Counted from the stretch's first letter, positions 37,183 to 46,967 are shown. The stretch: DNA of 64,000 nt from Xylophilus ampelinus (GCF_901875635.1 NZ_CABFMN010000117.1:62001-126000), one strand, 5' to 3'. Program-made: numbers and translations. Notes: a model not told the origin generated them from the sequence alone.

Positions 37183-37315
37183 CCCCGCGCCGGCCTGCTT
37201 TTATGTGGACCGGCGCAACTTTTTCCGCGGAGATGCCGGCAACGTTCGCCCCAAGAACGTGTGTTTCGCCGGCTCAGTCGCAGGAGTGAGGCGGGGCATT
37301 TTGGTTTTTCCCTCC
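37183..37315 (+). ncRNA. Candidate structured RNA leader upstream of the Rieske oxygenase
   Basis: The 5' region of the oxygenase gene can fold into a closed multi-helix junction. An outer stem CCCCGC (37183-37188) pairs with GCGGGG (37291-37296). Inside lie a hairpin with arms GCGCCGG/CCGGCGC (37187-37216), a two-part hairpin GCCGGC..ACGTTC/GAACGT..GCCGGC (37235-37273) and a small CTCA/TGAG hairpin (37273-37290) carrying AGGAG in its loop. GCCGGC at 37189-37194 could instead pair with either other GCCGGC, giving exclusive folds. A T-rich run (CATTTTGGTTTTT) follows the outer stem. A possible -10 box TACAAT is at 37167. I do not recognise a known riboswitch class. Confidence 0.4.
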
Positions 37316-37343
37316 CTGTGGGGGGGGCTTGGTCAGGTCACCC

Positions 37344-38507
37344 ATGTCTGATTTAAGTCTTCAACTGCAGCAGGCCTCGAGCCAACTTCCGGTTTCCGCG
37401 TATTTCGATCCGGCGCTGTATGCGCTCGAATTGGAAACCTTCTTTGCCAAGGGTCCCCGCTACGTCGGCCATCGCCTGGCCGTGCCCGAGCCGGGCGACT
37501 TCTACGCCCTGCCCCAGGAGCACGAAGGCCGCGCGCTGCTGCACACGCCACGCGGGGTGGAGCTCGTGTCCAACGTGTGCCGCCATCGGCAGGCCGTGAT
37601 CATGAAGGGCCGCGGCGCGCTCGATGCCCGGGGCAGCGGCCACATCGTCTGCCCGCTGCACCGCTGGACGTACAACGCCGCCGGCCCGCAGCCCACGGGC
37701 ACCTTGCTGGGCGCACCCCACTTCGCCGAAGACCCGTGCCTGAACCTGCGCACCTGGGAGCTGCAGGAATGGAACGGCCTGCTGTTCGAGAAGAACGGCC
37801 GCGACGTGGCCGCCGACCTCGCGCACATGGGTCCGCGCAGCACGCTCGACTTCAGCGGTTACCAGCTCGACCGGGTGGAGATGCACGAGTGCAACTACAA
37901 CTGGAAGACCTTCATCGAGGTCTACCTCGAGGACTACCACGTCGGCCCCTTCCACCCGGGCCTGGGCAACTTCGTGACCTGCGACGACCTGCGCTGGGAG
38001 TTCAAGCCGCGCTATTCGGTGCAGACCGTGGGCGTGGCCAACCGCCTCGGCCGCGCGGGCAGCCCGGTGTACCAGCGCTGGCACGAGCAGTTGCTGAAGT
38101 ACCGCGAGGGCAAGCCGCCTGAATATGGCGCCATCTGGCTGACCTACTACCCGCACATCATGGTCGAGTGGTACCCGCACGTGCTCACCGTCTCGACGCT
38201 GCACCCGATGGGGCCGGACAAGACCATGAACATGGTCGAGTTCTACTACCCCGAGGAGATCGTCGCCTTCGAGCGCGAGTTCGTCGAGGCCCAGCAGGCC
38301 GCCTACATGGAAACCTGCATCGAGGACGACGAGATCGCCGAACGCATGGACGCCGGCCGCAAGGCGCTGCTGCAACGCGGCGACAACGAGGTCGGCCCCT
38401 ACCAGAGCCCGATGGAAGACGGCATGCAGCACTTCCACGAGTGGTACCGGCGCGAGCTGCGGGCCTCGCCCGACGCGCTGGCACAGCTGGCAGCGGTGCG
38501 GCGGTGA
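37344..38507 (+). CDS. Aromatic ring-hydroxylating oxygenase, Rieske alpha subunit
   Basis: This 387-residue protein has an N-terminal Rieske domain with the [2Fe-2S] ligands in SNVCRHRQAV and IVCPLHRWTYN, and a C-terminal catalytic domain. The mononuclear iron site matches YNWKTFIEVYLEDYHVGPFHPGL, which has the two histidines and the bridging acidic residues expected of the family. Such enzymes oxidise aromatic or quaternary-ammonium substrates using electrons from a separate reductase. No beta subunit, ferredoxin or reductase gene is adjacent, so the electron donor must be encoded elsewhere. The start ATG at 37344 follows the structured leader and has only a weak ribosome site. Confidence 0.88.
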   Translation: MSDLSLQLQQASSQLPVSAYFDPALYALELETFFAKGPRYVGHRLAVPEPGDFYALPQEHEGRALLHTPRGVELVSNVCRHRQAVIMKGRGALDARGSGHIVCPLHRWTYNAAGPQPTGTLLGAPHFAEDPCLNLRTWELQEWNGLLFEKNGRDVAADLAHMGPRSTLDFSGYQLDRVEMHECNYNWKTFIEVYLEDYHVGPFHPGLGNFVTCDDLRWEFKPRYSVQTVGVANRLGRAGSPVYQRWHEQLLKYREGKPPEYGAIWLTYYPHIMVEWYPHVLTVSTLHPMGPDKTMNMVEFYYPEEIVAFEREFVEAQQAAYMETCIEDDEIAERMDAGRKALLQRGDNEVGPYQSPMEDGMQHFHEWYRRELRASPDALAQLAAVRR

Positions 38508-38515
38508 GGCCGCTT

Positions 38516-38580
38516 GCTATCGAATTCATAGCTGCTTGCGCACGACGGACGGGCGTTGCAGGCCGATTTGGCTTGCAACG
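38516..38580 (+). repeat. Palindromic REP-like element, copy 5
   Basis: GCTATCGAATTCATAGCT, then GCTTGCGCACGACGGACG and the tail CCGATTTGGCTTG. The distal half of the element forms the terminator annotated at 38552, so this repeat may supply the end of the oxygenase transcript. Confidence 0.88.
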
Positions 38581-38589
38581 CCTTTTTTT
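38552..38589 (+). terminator. Rho-independent terminator formed by the repeat element
   Basis: Nine-base perfect stem GGCGTTGCA / TGCAACGCC followed by seven T residues, 45 bp after the oxygenase stop. Confidence 0.85.
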
Positions 38590-38611
38590 CGACAGGCACT
38601 GACCCCGCCCG

Positions 38612-39535
38612 ATGCAAAGCCTCTGGATGCTGCTGTCGGCCCTGCTCTTCGCGAGCATGGGCGTGTGCGTGAAGATCGCCTCGGCCTGGTTCACCAGCGC
38701 CGAGCTGGTGTTCTGGCGCGGCGTGATCGGCATGGTCGTGCTCGCCGCACTCGCCCGGCGACAGGGCGTGACGCTGAAGACGCAGTACCCCGGCATGCAC
38801 GCCTGGCGCAGCATCATCGGCACCGCCTCGCTGGGCGCCTGGTTCTACGCCATCGCCCACATGCCGCTGGCCACGGCCATGACGCTCAACTACATGAGCA
38901 GCATCTGGATCGCGGCCTTCCTCGTCGGCGGCGCGCTGCTGGCCTGGGCGCCGGTGCCCGGGCGCAACGGCCGCGTGCCGCTGCCGCCGCTGCAGGGGCC
39001 GCTCACGCTCACGGTGGTGGCCGGCTTCGTGGGCGTGATCCTGTTGCTCAAGCCCAGCACGCAAGGCACCGAGGCCTTCGCCGGACTCGTCGGCCTGCTG
39101 TCGGGCATGGCGGCCGCCTTCGCCTACATGCAGGTGATCGCGCTGTCGCGCATCGGCGAACCCGAGACGCGCACCGTCTTCTACTTCGCCGTGGGTTCCA
39201 CCGTCACCGGCGCGCTGTGGATGCTCGTCACCGGCGTATCGGCCTGGTCGTGGGCGCATGCGCTGTGGCTGCTGCCGGTCGGCGTGCTGGCGGCCCTGGG
39301 CCAGCTGTGCCTGACGCGGGCCTACGCGAGCGCCAAGACGCAGGCCGCCACGCTGGTGGTCGCCAACCTGCAGTACTCCGGCATCGTGTTCGGCGCGCTC
39401 TACAGCGTGCTGCTGTTCGGGGACCGCATCGACCTGGCGGGCTGGGGCGGCATCGCGCTGATCATCGGCAGCGGCATCCTGGCCACGGTGCTGAGGCAGC
39501 GCGCAGTGCCCAAGGCGCCGGCCGAAGAGCACTGA
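38612..39535 (+). CDS. DMT family transporter (EamA domains)
   Basis: This 307-residue protein has about ten membrane helices arranged as two EamA repeats (about 5-145 and 160-295). Typical features are LLFASMGVCVKIAS in the first helix, FWRGVIGMVVLAAL after it, and LCLTRAYASAKTQAATLVVANLQYSGIVFG in the second repeat. DMT proteins export metabolites or amino acids by proton or substrate exchange; the substrate cannot be named. The start is the only ATG that keeps the full first helix. Confidence 0.88.
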   Translation: MQSLWMLLSALLFASMGVCVKIASAWFTSAELVFWRGVIGMVVLAALARRQGVTLKTQYPGMHAWRSIIGTASLGAWFYAIAHMPLATAMTLNYMSSIWIAAFLVGGALLAWAPVPGRNGRVPLPPLQGPLTLTVVAGFVGVILLLKPSTQGTEAFAGLVGLLSGMAAAFAYMQVIALSRIGEPETRTVFYFAVGSTVTGALWMLVTGVSAWSWAHALWLLPVGVLAALGQLCLTRAYASAKTQAATLVVANLQYSGIVFGALYSVLLFGDRIDLAGWGGIALIIGSGILATVLRQRAVPKAPAEEH

Positions 39536-39682
39536 GCGGCCCAGCCCCACGGGCAAGAACACCGGGACGGGCCGGCGTTTTCTCGAGAGTCAGGTCGGCC
39601 AAAGCCCCGCCGTCCAGAATTGGCCGCAGGTGCCCGCACAATGGTTGCCGCGCGCCGGGCGCGCGCCTCCAGCCCACCTGCC

Positions 39683-40594
39683 ATGACCTACTCGACGCTC
39701 ATTTCCGTTTCGCAACTGCAGGCACTGATCGATGCCAAGGCGCCGCTGCGCATCTTCGACTGCACCTTCGACCTCATGAAGCCCGAGGCCGGGCCGGCGC
39801 AGTACCTCGACGCCCACATCCCCGGCGCGGTGTACGCCAACCTCGACACCGACCTCAGCGCCCGGCACGGCCAGCCCGGGCCGCACGGTCAGGTGCTGGT
39901 GGCGCAGGAGGCGGACAAGCCCGCATCGGGCGGACGCCATCCGCTGCCCAGCCCGGAGAAGTTCGCGGCCTGGCTGTCCTCGGTGGGCATGGCCAACGAC
40001 ATGCAGGCCGTGGTCTACGACCGCAACGGCGCCAACTACTGCGGGCGCCTGTGGTGGATGCTCCAGTGGATGGGCCACGACGCGGTGGCCGTGCTCGACG
40101 GCGGGCTGCAGGCCTGGCAGGCGGCCGGCCTGCCCGTGCAGGCGGGCGAGGAGCCGGCGCACTTCCAGACCAACTTCGTGCCGGGCACGCCGCTGGTGCG
40201 CCTGGTCGACACCCAGACCGTGGCCGCGCACCTCGACGACCCGGCGCAGACCCTCATCGATGCCCGTGCAGCACCTCGTTACCGCGGCGAGGTGGAACCT
40301 CTGGACCCGATCGCCGGTCACATCCCGGGGGCGCTGAACCGCCCCTTCGCCGAGAACCTGTCGGCCGATGGCCGCTTCAAGCCTGCCGAGCAGCTGCGCG
40401 CCGAATTCGAGGCGCTGCTGGCCGGGCGCGATCCCGCCACCGTGGTGCACCACTGCGGCAGCGGCGTGAGCGCCGTGCCCAACGTGCTGGCGATGCAGAT
40501 CGCCGGCCTGGGCACCCCGGCCCTGTACGCCGGCAGCTGGAGCGAATGGAGCAACACGCCGGGCCTGCCGACCCGCCAGGGGCCGCAGCCCTGA
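39683..40594 (+). CDS. Sulfurtransferase (thiosulfate / 3-mercaptopyruvate type)
   Basis: This 303-residue protein consists of two rhodanese domains. The second is catalytic, with the cysteine in VVHHCGSGVSAVPN, close to the CGSGVTA loop of 3-mercaptopyruvate sulfurtransferases and unlike the basic CRKGVT loop of thiosulfate enzymes. The first domain has the expected IFDCTFDL and HIPGAVYANLDTDLS. It transfers sulfane sulfur from 3-mercaptopyruvate (or thiosulfate) to a thiol acceptor. ATG at 39683 is preferred over 39620 because upstream residues are arginine/alanine-rich and not conserved. Confidence 0.85.
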   Translation: MTYSTLISVSQLQALIDAKAPLRIFDCTFDLMKPEAGPAQYLDAHIPGAVYANLDTDLSARHGQPGPHGQVLVAQEADKPASGGRHPLPSPEKFAAWLSSVGMANDMQAVVYDRNGANYCGRLWWMLQWMGHDAVAVLDGGLQAWQAAGLPVQAGEEPAHFQTNFVPGTPLVRLVDTQTVAAHLDDPAQTLIDARAAPRYRGEVEPLDPIAGHIPGALNRPFAENLSADGRFKPAEQLRAEFEALLAGRDPATVVHHCGSGVSAVPNVLAMQIAGLGTPALYAGSWSEWSNTPGLPTRQGPQP

Positions 40595-40603
40595 CCGCTG
40601 ACG

Positions 40604-41173
40604 ATGCGCATGACACGATCCTTCTCCCGCACCTTTCTCATCCTCCCGCTGCTCACGGCCGGCGCCGTGCTGCTGTCCTCGCCGGCCCTGGCGCAGCGCG
40701 CCCAGCATGCGCATGTGCACGGCAAGGTCGAACTCGGCATCGCCGTCGACGGTCCGTCGGTCACGATCGAGATGGAGTCGCCGCTGGACAACCTCCTGGG
40801 CTTCGAGCGCCCACCGCGCACCGACGTCGAGAAGAACGCGGTCGAGCAGATGGTGGCGCGCCTGCGTGCGGCCGACCACCTGTTCCAGATCGATCCGGCC
40901 GCCGGCTGCAAGCTCGGTCCGGTGCAGCTCGAATCGGCTGCGCTCGGCCTGGGCAAGGCCGAGCCCGACAAGGACGGCCACGCCGAGTTGGAGGCCAGCT
41001 TCGCCTTCAACTGCACCAATGCGGCCAAGGCCCGCTTCGTCGACACACAGCTGTTCGAGGCCTTTCCCGCCACGCGCCAGATCGAGGCCGAGATCGCGGC
41101 ACCCGACGGCCAGTTCAAGCGCAGCCTGAAGCGGCCCGCCTCGGGCAGCGCACGGATCGGCTGGGGCAAGTGA
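40604..41173 (+). CDS. DUF2796 (ZrgA-like) periplasmic protein
   Basis: This 189-residue protein has a signal peptide to about SPALAQ followed by the histidine-bearing opening QHAHVHGKVELGIAVDG, the usual start of DUF2796 proteins, then a beta-rich domain (VTIEMESPLDNLLGFERPP). The Vibrio homologue ZrgA is a zinc-regulated periplasmic protein involved in zinc uptake. It is the first gene of a four-gene set with an ABC ATPase, an FtsX-type permease and a DUF3299 protein, which strongly suggests a metal-related envelope function; zinc is an inference from the family. An alternative start is at 40610. Confidence 0.8.
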   Translation: MRMTRSFSRTFLILPLLTAGAVLLSSPALAQRAQHAHVHGKVELGIAVDGPSVTIEMESPLDNLLGFERPPRTDVEKNAVEQMVARLRAADHLFQIDPAAGCKLGPVQLESAALGLGKAEPDKDGHAELEASFAFNCTNAAKARFVDTQLFEAFPATRQIEAEIAAPDGQFKRSLKRPASGSARIGWGK

Positions 41174-41180
41174 ACCGCGC

Positions 41181-41939
41181 ATGACCACGGTGGTCCTGCA
41201 GGCGGTGGACCTGCGCTTTGCCTGGCCCGGCGCGGCCGCGCCGTGCATCGACATCGAGCGCTTCGAGGTACGCGCCGGCGAGGCCGTGTTCCTGCACGGC
41301 CCCAGCGGCTGCGGCAAGAGCACGCTGCTGTCGCTGCTGGCCGGCGTGCTGGTGGCCGGCAGTGGCCGCGTGTGCCTGCTGGGCCACGACTGGGCTGCGA
41401 TGAGCGGCAGCGCACGTGACCGCTGCCGCGTGGCGCACGTGGGCTACATCTTCCAGCAGTTCAACCTGCTGCCCTACCTGAGCGTGATGGACAACGTGCT
41501 GCTGCCCTGCCGCTTCTCGGCGCGGCGGCGGGAGCGCGCAGCGCCGGGTCGCCCGCAGGCAGGCGCGCAGCGCAGTCCAACGCACGATGCGACCTCCATG
41601 GCCGCCCCGCGCGCACAGGCCGAGGAACTGCTCGCCCGCATGGGCCTGCCTGCCGAGCTGTGGCAACGCACGGCGCTGCAGCTGTCGGTGGGCCAGCAGC
41701 AGCGCGTGGCCGCCGCGCGCGCGCTCATCGGCCGGCCCGAGCTGGTCATCGCCGACGAGCCCACCTCCGCCCTCGACGAGGACCGGCGCGAGGCCTTCCT
41801 CGACGTGCTGCTGGCGGCCTGCGACGCCAACGGCAGCGCCCTCGTCTTCGTGAGCCACGACCGCCGCATCGCCGACCGCTTCGCGCGCCACGTGCTCCTG
41901 CCCGAGATCAACCGGGCGGCGGTTTCGGCGGTGGCATGA
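41181..41939 (+). CDS. ABC transporter ATP-binding protein (LolD/MacB-like)
   Basis: This 252-residue ATPase has Walker A HGPSGCGKSTLLSLLAG, Q-loop YIFQQFNLLPYLSV, signature LQLSVGQQQRVAAARA and Walker B ELVIADEPTSALDEDRR with the switch histidine in VFVSHDRR. The signature reads LSVGQ rather than LSGGQ. A stretch of about 30 residues (roughly 115-145: RRRERAAPGRPQAG and onward to SMAAPRA) is inserted between the Q-loop and the signature helix; it is basic, of low complexity and not a family feature. It starts 7 bp after the DUF2796 stop and pairs with the FtsX-like permease downstream. Confidence 0.88.
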   Translation: MTTVVLQAVDLRFAWPGAAAPCIDIERFEVRAGEAVFLHGPSGCGKSTLLSLLAGVLVAGSGRVCLLGHDWAAMSGSARDRCRVAHVGYIFQQFNLLPYLSVMDNVLLPCRFSARRRERAAPGRPQAGAQRSPTHDATSMAAPRAQAEELLARMGLPAELWQRTALQLSVGQQQRVAAARALIGRPELVIADEPTSALDEDRREAFLDVLLAACDANGSALVFVSHDRRIADRFARHVLLPEINRAAVSAVA

Positions 41940-41955
41940 AAACGGGATCGGACCT

Positions 41956-42066
41956 CCGTACGCGAAAGGCGCAAAGGTTTCGCGAAGGTCGCGAAAGAAT
42001 TCAATGAAATTTCTTCGCCTGTCTTTTTTGCGTCCTTTGCGAAATCTTCGCGTCCTTCGCGTACGG
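41956..42066. repeat. Long palindrome CCGTACGCGAAxG...ACGCGTACGG
   Basis: Arms of roughly 45 bases: one begins CCGTACGCGAAAGGCGCAAA and the other ends in CGCGTCCTTCGCGTACGG; their reverse complements match with a few differences, and the loop is an AT-richer stretch (AATTCAATGAAATT). It sits between the ABC ATPase and permease genes, spanning most of the 144 bp gap. The modular CGCGAAGG-CGCAAAGG pattern resembles a dispersed repeat. Confidence 0.8.
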
Positions 42067-42083
42067 TTCCCGCATCCGCATTC

Positions 42084-43415
42084 ATGAACGCCCTCCTCGC
42101 CATCGCCTGCAAGAGCGCCTGGAACCGGCGTTTCACGCTGTCGCTGACGGTGCTGTCGATCGCGCTGGCCACGCTGCTGCTGCTGGGCGTGGAGCGCATC
42201 CGCACCGAGCTGCGCGAGAACTTCGCCTCGGCCGTGTCGGGCACGGACCTCATCGTGGGCGCGCGCACGGGCAGCACGCAGCTGCTGCTGTACTCGGTGT
42301 TCCACATCGGCAGCGCCACCAACAACATCGGCTGGAAGAGCGTGCAGGCACTCGAGGCGCACAAGGGCGTGGCCTGGGTGGTGCCGCTGTCGCTGGGCGA
42401 TTCGCACCGCGGCTTTCCGGTGGTGGCCACCACGCCGGCCTACTTCGAGCATGTGCGCCGCGGCGAGCAACTGCTGGCCGAGGGCAAGGTGTTCTCCCAA
42501 AAAAGCGCCGGGCCGCCCCAAGCTTTTTTGCCCCCCTCGGGGGGCGGATTGGGCTCAGCCCAATCCTCGGGGCCAACAGGTTTGTTCGATGCGGTGGTGG
42601 GCGCGGACGTGGCCGAGCAGTTGGGCTACCACGTCGGCAAGCAGATCACGCTGGCGCACGGCAGCGGCGAGCTCACGCCCGAACATGCGGACAAGCCCTT
42701 CACGGTGGTCGGCATCCTCAAGCGCACTGGCACACCCATCGACCGCACGGTGCACATCGGGCTGGAAGCCATGGAGGCCATTCATCTCGAATGGGTCGGC
42801 GGCGCGCCGATGCCGGGCGTGAAGATCAGCGCCGAGCAGGTGCGCAAGTTCGACCTCACGCCCAAGAACGTCACGGCCGCGCTGGTCGGCCTGAAGAACC
42901 GCGCGGCCGTGTTTTCGGTGCAGCGCTGGGTGTCGACCTATCCCGACGAACCGCTCATGGGCATCCTGCCCGGCGTGGCGCTCGACGAGTTGTGGCAGGT
43001 GATCGGCGTAGGCGAGAAGGCGCTGCTCGCGATGTCGGGCCTGGTGGGCATCGTGAGCCTGGCCGGCCTCGTATCGGTGGTGATGGCTGGGCTCAACGAG
43101 CGGCGGCGCGAGCTGGCCGTGCTGCGCGCCGTCGGCGCGAGCCTGCGCCATGTGCTGGCCCTGCTGGCGCTGGAAGGCGCCATCGTCACCGTGCTGGGCG
43201 TCTTGCTGGGCGCGCTGCTGGCGGCCCTGGGCATCGCCGCACTGGGGCCGTGGCTGCAGGCGCGGTACGGCCTCGCGCTGCAGCTGTCGGCCCCTACACT
43301 GAACGAATGGCTGCTGCTGGGCGGGCTGCTCGCCGCCGGCTGGCTGGCCAGCCTGCTGCCCGGCATCCGGGCCTATCGCCTGTCGCTGGCCGACGGCCTG
43401 TCTCCGAGGATCTGA
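42084..43415 (+). CDS. FtsX-like ABC transporter permease
   Basis: This 443-residue protein has the MacB/FtsX layout: one helix near the N-terminus (FTLSLTVLSIALATLLLLGVERI), a large periplasmic domain, then three helices in the last 150 residues (MSGLVGIVSLAGLVSVVMAG and two more), with the conserved loop NERRRELAVLRAVGASLRHVL. It forms a mechanotransmitting, not channel-type, transporter with the preceding ATPase. Within the periplasmic domain, residues of about 138-168 (QKSAGPPQAFLPPSGGGLGS and following) are proline/glycine-rich and encoded by a GC-rich palindromic repeat, evidently an in-frame insertion. Reading frame stays intact. Confidence 0.85.
   Translation: MNALLAIACKSAWNRRFTLSLTVLSIALATLLLLGVERIRTELRENFASAVSGTDLIVGARTGSTQLLLYSVFHIGSATNNIGWKSVQALEAHKGVAWVVPLSLGDSHRGFPVVATTPAYFEHVRRGEQLLAEGKVFSQKSAGPPQAFLPPSGGGLGSAQSSGPTGLFDAVVGADVAEQLGYHVGKQITLAHGSGELTPEHADKPFTVVGILKRTGTPIDRTVHIGLEAMEAIHLEWVGGAPMPGVKISAEQVRKFDLTPKNVTAALVGLKNRAAVFSVQRWVSTYPDEPLMGILPGVALDELWQVIGVGEKALLAMSGLVGIVSLAGLVSVVMAGLNERRRELAVLRAVGASLRHVLALLALEGAIVTVLGVLLGALLAALGIAALGPWLQARYGLALQLSAPTLNEWLLLGGLLAAGWLASLLPGIRAYRLSLADGLSPRI
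42497..42585 (+). repeat. GC-rich repeat inserted within the ABC permease coding region
   Basis: Holds CGCCGGGCCGCCCCA (42506-42520), identical in reverse complement to 31480-31494, then AGCTTTTTTG, CCCCCCTCGGGGGGCGG and the palindrome GGATTGGGCTCAGCCCAATCC. Such hairpins are usually intergenic. Here they are read through in frame. Confidence 0.75.
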
Positions 43416-43417
43416 CC

Positions 43418-44017
43418 ATGAACACCCTGCGCGCCACCTTCTTCGCCGTGATCGGTACCGCGGTCGCTGCCACCGCCCTGGCTGCCGGTCCCGCCCCCGA
43501 GGCCACCACCGCCACCAACCCGCTGGGCGGCAAGGGCGCGTCTTCCAAGCCCGCGACCGGGCCGCGCCAGATCACCTGGGAAGAACTCGTGCCCAAGGAC
43601 TGGGACCCTGCCAAGGCCTTCAAGGACATCGACCTCTCGAAGCTCGACGACGCCGACCCGCGCGCCAACGAACTGCTGCTGAAGATGCAGGAGGTGTCGA
43701 ACAATGCGCCGACCAACCCCGAGATGAATGGCCAGAACGTGAAGCTGCCGGGCTTCATCGTGCCGCTGGAAGAGAACAAGGGCGAGGTGAGCGAGTTCCT
43801 GCTGGTGCCCTACTTCGGCGCCTGCATCCACACCCCGCCGCCGCCGGCCAACCAGATCCTGCATGTGCGGCCCAAGACGCCGGCCAAGTTCCGTGCCATG
43901 GACACGGTGTGGGTCACGGGCAAGCTGGTGGCGCAACGCAACGACTCGATGATGGGCACCAGCGGCTACACCATGACGGCCGACACGGTGACGAAGTACA
44001 CGGGCGGCGCCAAGTAG
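43418..44017 (+). CDS. DUF3299 periplasmic protein
   Basis: This 199-residue protein has a signal peptide ending near TALAAG and the DUF3299 domain at the C-terminal half: KLPGFIVPLEENKGEVSEFL followed by LVPYFGACIHTPPPPANQIL. The CIHTPPPPANQ motif with its cysteine and histidine looks like a metal or cofactor site. No biochemical function is established. It starts 2 bp after the permease stop and is the last gene of the DUF2796-ABC-permease set, so a shared envelope or metal role is likely. Confidence 0.82.
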   Translation: MNTLRATFFAVIGTAVAATALAAGPAPEATTATNPLGGKGASSKPATGPRQITWEELVPKDWDPAKAFKDIDLSKLDDADPRANELLLKMQEVSNNAPTNPEMNGQNVKLPGFIVPLEENKGEVSEFLLVPYFGACIHTPPPPANQILHVRPKTPAKFRAMDTVWVTGKLVAQRNDSMMGTSGYTMTADTVTKYTGGAK

Positions 44018-44020
44018 ATC

Positions 44021-44084
44021 TTTTCAAGCCAAATCGGGCTCCAGCGCCCGTCCTGCTTGCGCTAGTCGCTCCTGAATTCATAGC
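44021..44084 (-). repeat. Palindromic REP-like element, copy 6 (degenerate palindrome)
   Basis: Read on the minus strand: GCTATGAATTCAGGAGCGAC, then GCGCAAGCAGGACGGGCGCT, GGAGCCCGATTTGGCTTGAA. The second half is the clearest match to the family consensus; the ATAGC half of the palindrome is mutated. Confidence 0.8.
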
Positions 44085-44260
44085 AACCACGGCGCGTGGT
44101 CGCCCCGGATGATTACAGCGGCTGTCATCCGCGGACGGCAGCCGACGGGCGGGCCGCCGACGCATGCTGGGCGACGCAAACCGTCACAGGATCGTCCGAA
44201 CGACGGTCCTCGGCCCCGCGGGCCGGGGCGTTGAAGGACGACCGATACAAGGAACGCGCC

Positions 44261-46264
<2,004 letters not shown>

Positions 46265-46379
46265 GCCGTCGGTGTCTCATGCCTGACGGCCGGCGTCGGC
46301 TGTCGGCAACGCCTTGGTTCTGAATGCCCGATGCCCCCATCCGACGGGCTGAGGCGCTCGGGCAAGCCATACCGGTTGC

Positions 46380-46967
46380 TCAGTCGCGCAGCAGGATCCA
46401 GTAGTCGGCGCCCGTCACCGGTTCGCGGTGGGTGGTGAGCGGCCGGAATCCCAGCCGCTCGTAGAACGGCAGGTTTCGCGGGGTGAAGGTCTCGAGGTAG
46501 CACGGGCGGCCGTGCGCCGTGGCGCGTGCGAGCGCCGGCGCCAGCAACTGCGCGCCCAGGCCTCGCCCTTGCCACGAGGGTGCGACGCCGACGATGGAGA
46601 GGTACCACGCATCGGGCGAAACAGCGCGCGCCGCATGGGGCGCCATGAAGTCCACGATGGCCCGGTAGTTCGCCAGGCCGCGCGGGCCGAGCAACGCCGC
46701 GAGTTGCGCCCGCTTGGCCGCCTCGGCACGAGCCGCCACGTCGGGCGGCTGCGGCAGATGCCAGATGGCTGCCCCGGCCTCGGCGGGTTCGGCGCGCGTG
46801 CAGAAGCCCACCGTCGGCGCCTCGTCGATGGCTTGGTCCATGTAGCCGCCCAGGACCGCCAGGCGCCGCGCAGGGTCATCGGCCAGGTCGGCCGTGACGG
46901 CCAGGTAAAAAGGGTCGGGCAGCAAGGCCTCCGCCACGGCATGGGCACAGGGGGTCACAGGGCGCAT
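46380..46967 (-). CDS. GNAT family N-acetyltransferase
   Basis: This 195-residue protein has the GNAT acetyl-CoA binding motif A in WYLSIVGVAPSWQGRGLGAQLL (the GRG turn and QGxGxG/A pattern) and the ending ETFTPRNLPFYERLGFRPLTTHREP. GNAT enzymes move an acetyl group onto an amine; the substrate is not predictable. The first ~60 residues are more variable. The start at 46967 is chosen because the conserved ALLPDPFYLAVTADL region follows. Confidence 0.85.
   Translation of the reverse strand: MRPVTPCAHAVAEALLPDPFYLAVTADLADDPARRLAVLGGYMDQAIDEAPTVGFCTRAEPAEAGAAIWHLPQPPDVAARAEAAKRAQLAALLGPRGLANYRAIVDFMAPHAARAVSPDAWYLSIVGVAPSWQGRGLGAQLLAPALARATAHGRPCYLETFTPRNLPFYERLGFRPLTTHREPVTGADYWILLRD

Noticed and set aside
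37183..37315. The leader as 6S RNA, 4.5S RNA or a known riboswitch
   Set aside because: The length and hairpin order do not match 6S or 4.5S, and no conserved GGAA/AGCAGCC motif or known riboswitch core is present. It is kept only as a candidate.
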